Shown here: in pieces, positions 5,756 through 6,679 of the stretch
How positions within the stretch are numbered: position 1 is the first letter of the stretch
Layout: every line of letters begins with the position of its first letter
From: Verrucomicrobiota bacterium
Lineage (GTDB): Bacteria > Verrucomicrobiota > Verrucomicrobiia > Limisphaerales > UBA1100
DNA: 6,679 nucleotides
Direction: 5' to 3'
Assembly: GCA_028872645.1 (NCBI GenBank)
Contig: JAPKDK010000161.1
Span: forward strand, 1-6,679
Position numbers and translations under genes: made by a program
The notes under the pieces: generated by a model
Database searches by the model: none
What the model was told of the DNA's origin: nothing
Seen by the model: the letters and a program-made list of their open reading frames with translations, nothing else

Positions 5756-6679
5756 TTAGTTTTGCATAATTGCTTCGTCGAGATTTAGGAGAGTGTTGGC
5801 CACTAGCGCGTAAGCAGCGAGCTCGACGGCATTTAGTTTGGCGTTGCGCGGTTTTTCGCCGACGGCGAGGAGCTTAGTTGCGCCGTCAGGATGTTTTGTA
5901 AAATTGTTTTTGTAAAAAGCGAAGTCGGCCATCAACAAATCCAGCTCGCCTTTGAGTGGTGCGCGGCTGGTCACGGCGCGGAAGGCTTCGGCCACGCGTT
6001 GGCGCGGTTTCAAGCCGGCGGTTTTCATCATCCGTTCGGCGAGGAAGCGGGCGGCTTCAACGTAGGTTTTGTTGTTCATCATCGTGAGCGCTTGCAACGG
6101 CGTGGTGGTGAGGTCCGTGCGCACCGTGCAAATTTCGCGCGCGGCGGCGTTGAAGGCCATCATCGTTGGCGGCGGCACGGTGCGGCGCCAGTACGTGTAC
6201 ATGCCACGCCGATAGAGCTTGTCGCCCTTGTCCTGTTTGTAGGTGGCGTTGGAAATGCTGCGCCAAATGCCCGGCGGCATGTAGGGCTTCACTGATGGGC
6301 CGCCGATTTTTTCGTTCATCAAACCGCTGGTGAACAATGCCGCGTCGCGAATGGCGTAAGGCGAAAGCCGCTTGCGCGGGCCGTGGGCAAGCAGTCGGTT
6401 TTCGGGGTCGCGCCGCAGCAAGTCCGCCGACGTACCTGACGCTTGACGATAGGTCGCGCTGGTCACGATGAGTTTGTGCATCGTTTTCTGGTCCCAGTTG
6501 CGGCGGATAAATTCCGTGGCCAACCAATCGAGCAACGCTGGATGGCTCGGCAACTCTCCTTGCACGCCAAAGTTTTCGCTCGTCTTCACGAGGCCCATGC
6601 CGAAGTAATGCTGCCACATTCGATTGACGGTGACGCGTGCGGTGAGCGGATGCTTCGGATCCACCAACCACCGCGCGAG
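5756..6679 (-). CDS. PSD1/DUF1553 protein, C-terminal part (5' end beyond window)
   Basis: The frame stays open to the right window edge and gives 308 residues ending NLDEAIMQN. Its first residues are LARWLVDPKHPLTARV, so the ATG found a few codons in is internal and not the start. It holds the DUF1553 (PSD1) domain: LTARVTVNRMWQHYFG, PSHPALLDWLATEF, KLIVTSATYRQAS, RLSPYAIRDAALFTSGLM, RRGMYTYWRRTVPPP and TTTPLQALTMMNN. In the family this domain follows DUF1549, often after a cytochrome c-like CxxCH domain and sometimes LamG-like domains, all of which would be outside the window. These proteins are exported and of unknown mechanism. Its stop is 7 bp before the DUF1501 start, as in the usual PSD1-DUF1501 pair, and it is the first operon member visible here. 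Confidence 0.95.
   Translation of the reverse strand, partial: LARWLVDPKHPLTARVTVNRMWQHYFGMGLVKTSENFGVQGELPSHPALLDWLATEFIRRNWDQKTMHKLIVTSATYRQASGTSADLLRRDPENRLLAHGPRKRLSPYAIRDAALFTSGLMNEKIGGPSVKPYMPPGIWRSISNATYKQDKGDKLYRRGMYTYWRRTVPPPTMMAFNAAAREICTVRTDLTTTPLQALTMMNNKTYVEAARFLAERMMKTAGLKPRQRVAEAFRAVTSRAPLKGELDLLMADFAFYKNNFTKHPDGATKLLAVGEKPRNAKLNAVELAAYALVANTLLNLDEAIMQN

Overview
The window looks like a chromosomal piece from a PVC-group bacterium (Verrucomicrobiota or Planctomycetota; I lean to Verrucomicrobiota, with low certainty). The basis is gene content: PSD1/DUF1553, DUF1501 and DUF1585 proteins together with secreted S1 sulfatases are characteristic of that group. No rRNA or other phylogenetic marker is present, and I see no tRNA, CRISPR array or complete mobile element.

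Left part, plus strand (1-903): the last 34 codons of a DUF1592/DUF1585-type (PSD2) protein, then a decayed fragment of a CHAT-domain (caspase-like, clan CD) protein. The CHAT fragment lacks the region that would carry the catalytic His. Its conserved sequence is spread over three reading frames, with two apparent single-base insertions (near 244 and in a G7 run at 319-325) and a probable third shift near 820-840. Its 3' end carries an in-phase 33-bp repeat.

Junction (904-1088): a non-coding, visibly A/T-richer stretch between the convergent plus- and minus-strand blocks. It holds a G8 run and a TGTCCC direct repeat with 11-bp spacing, but no gene and no convincing terminator.

Right part, minus strand (1089-6679): a tight operon read right to left. 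The order is the C-terminal 308 codons of a PSD1/DUF1553 protein, a Tat-exported DUF1501 protein, a secreted cysteine peptidase-like protein with a gingipain-like (C25, clan CD) His/Cys arrangement, a complete 523-aa S1 sulfatase, and a 94-aa N-terminal stump of a second sulfatase. Gaps are 7 and 12 bp, followed by two 4-bp ATGA overlaps, so the last three frames are probably translationally coupled. No start has a strong Shine-Dalgarno sequence. The operon promoter must lie beyond 6679.

Working model (inference): all intact products appear to be exported, so the operon could form an envelope or extracellular unit that works on sulfated glycans or glycoproteins, with the sulfatase removing sulfate esters and the peptidase cutting protein. 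The gingipain-like protein is the most unusual member. The left end of the operon (sulfatase stump) and the CHAT remnant meet across a short junction, which suggests a past deletion or rearrangement there.
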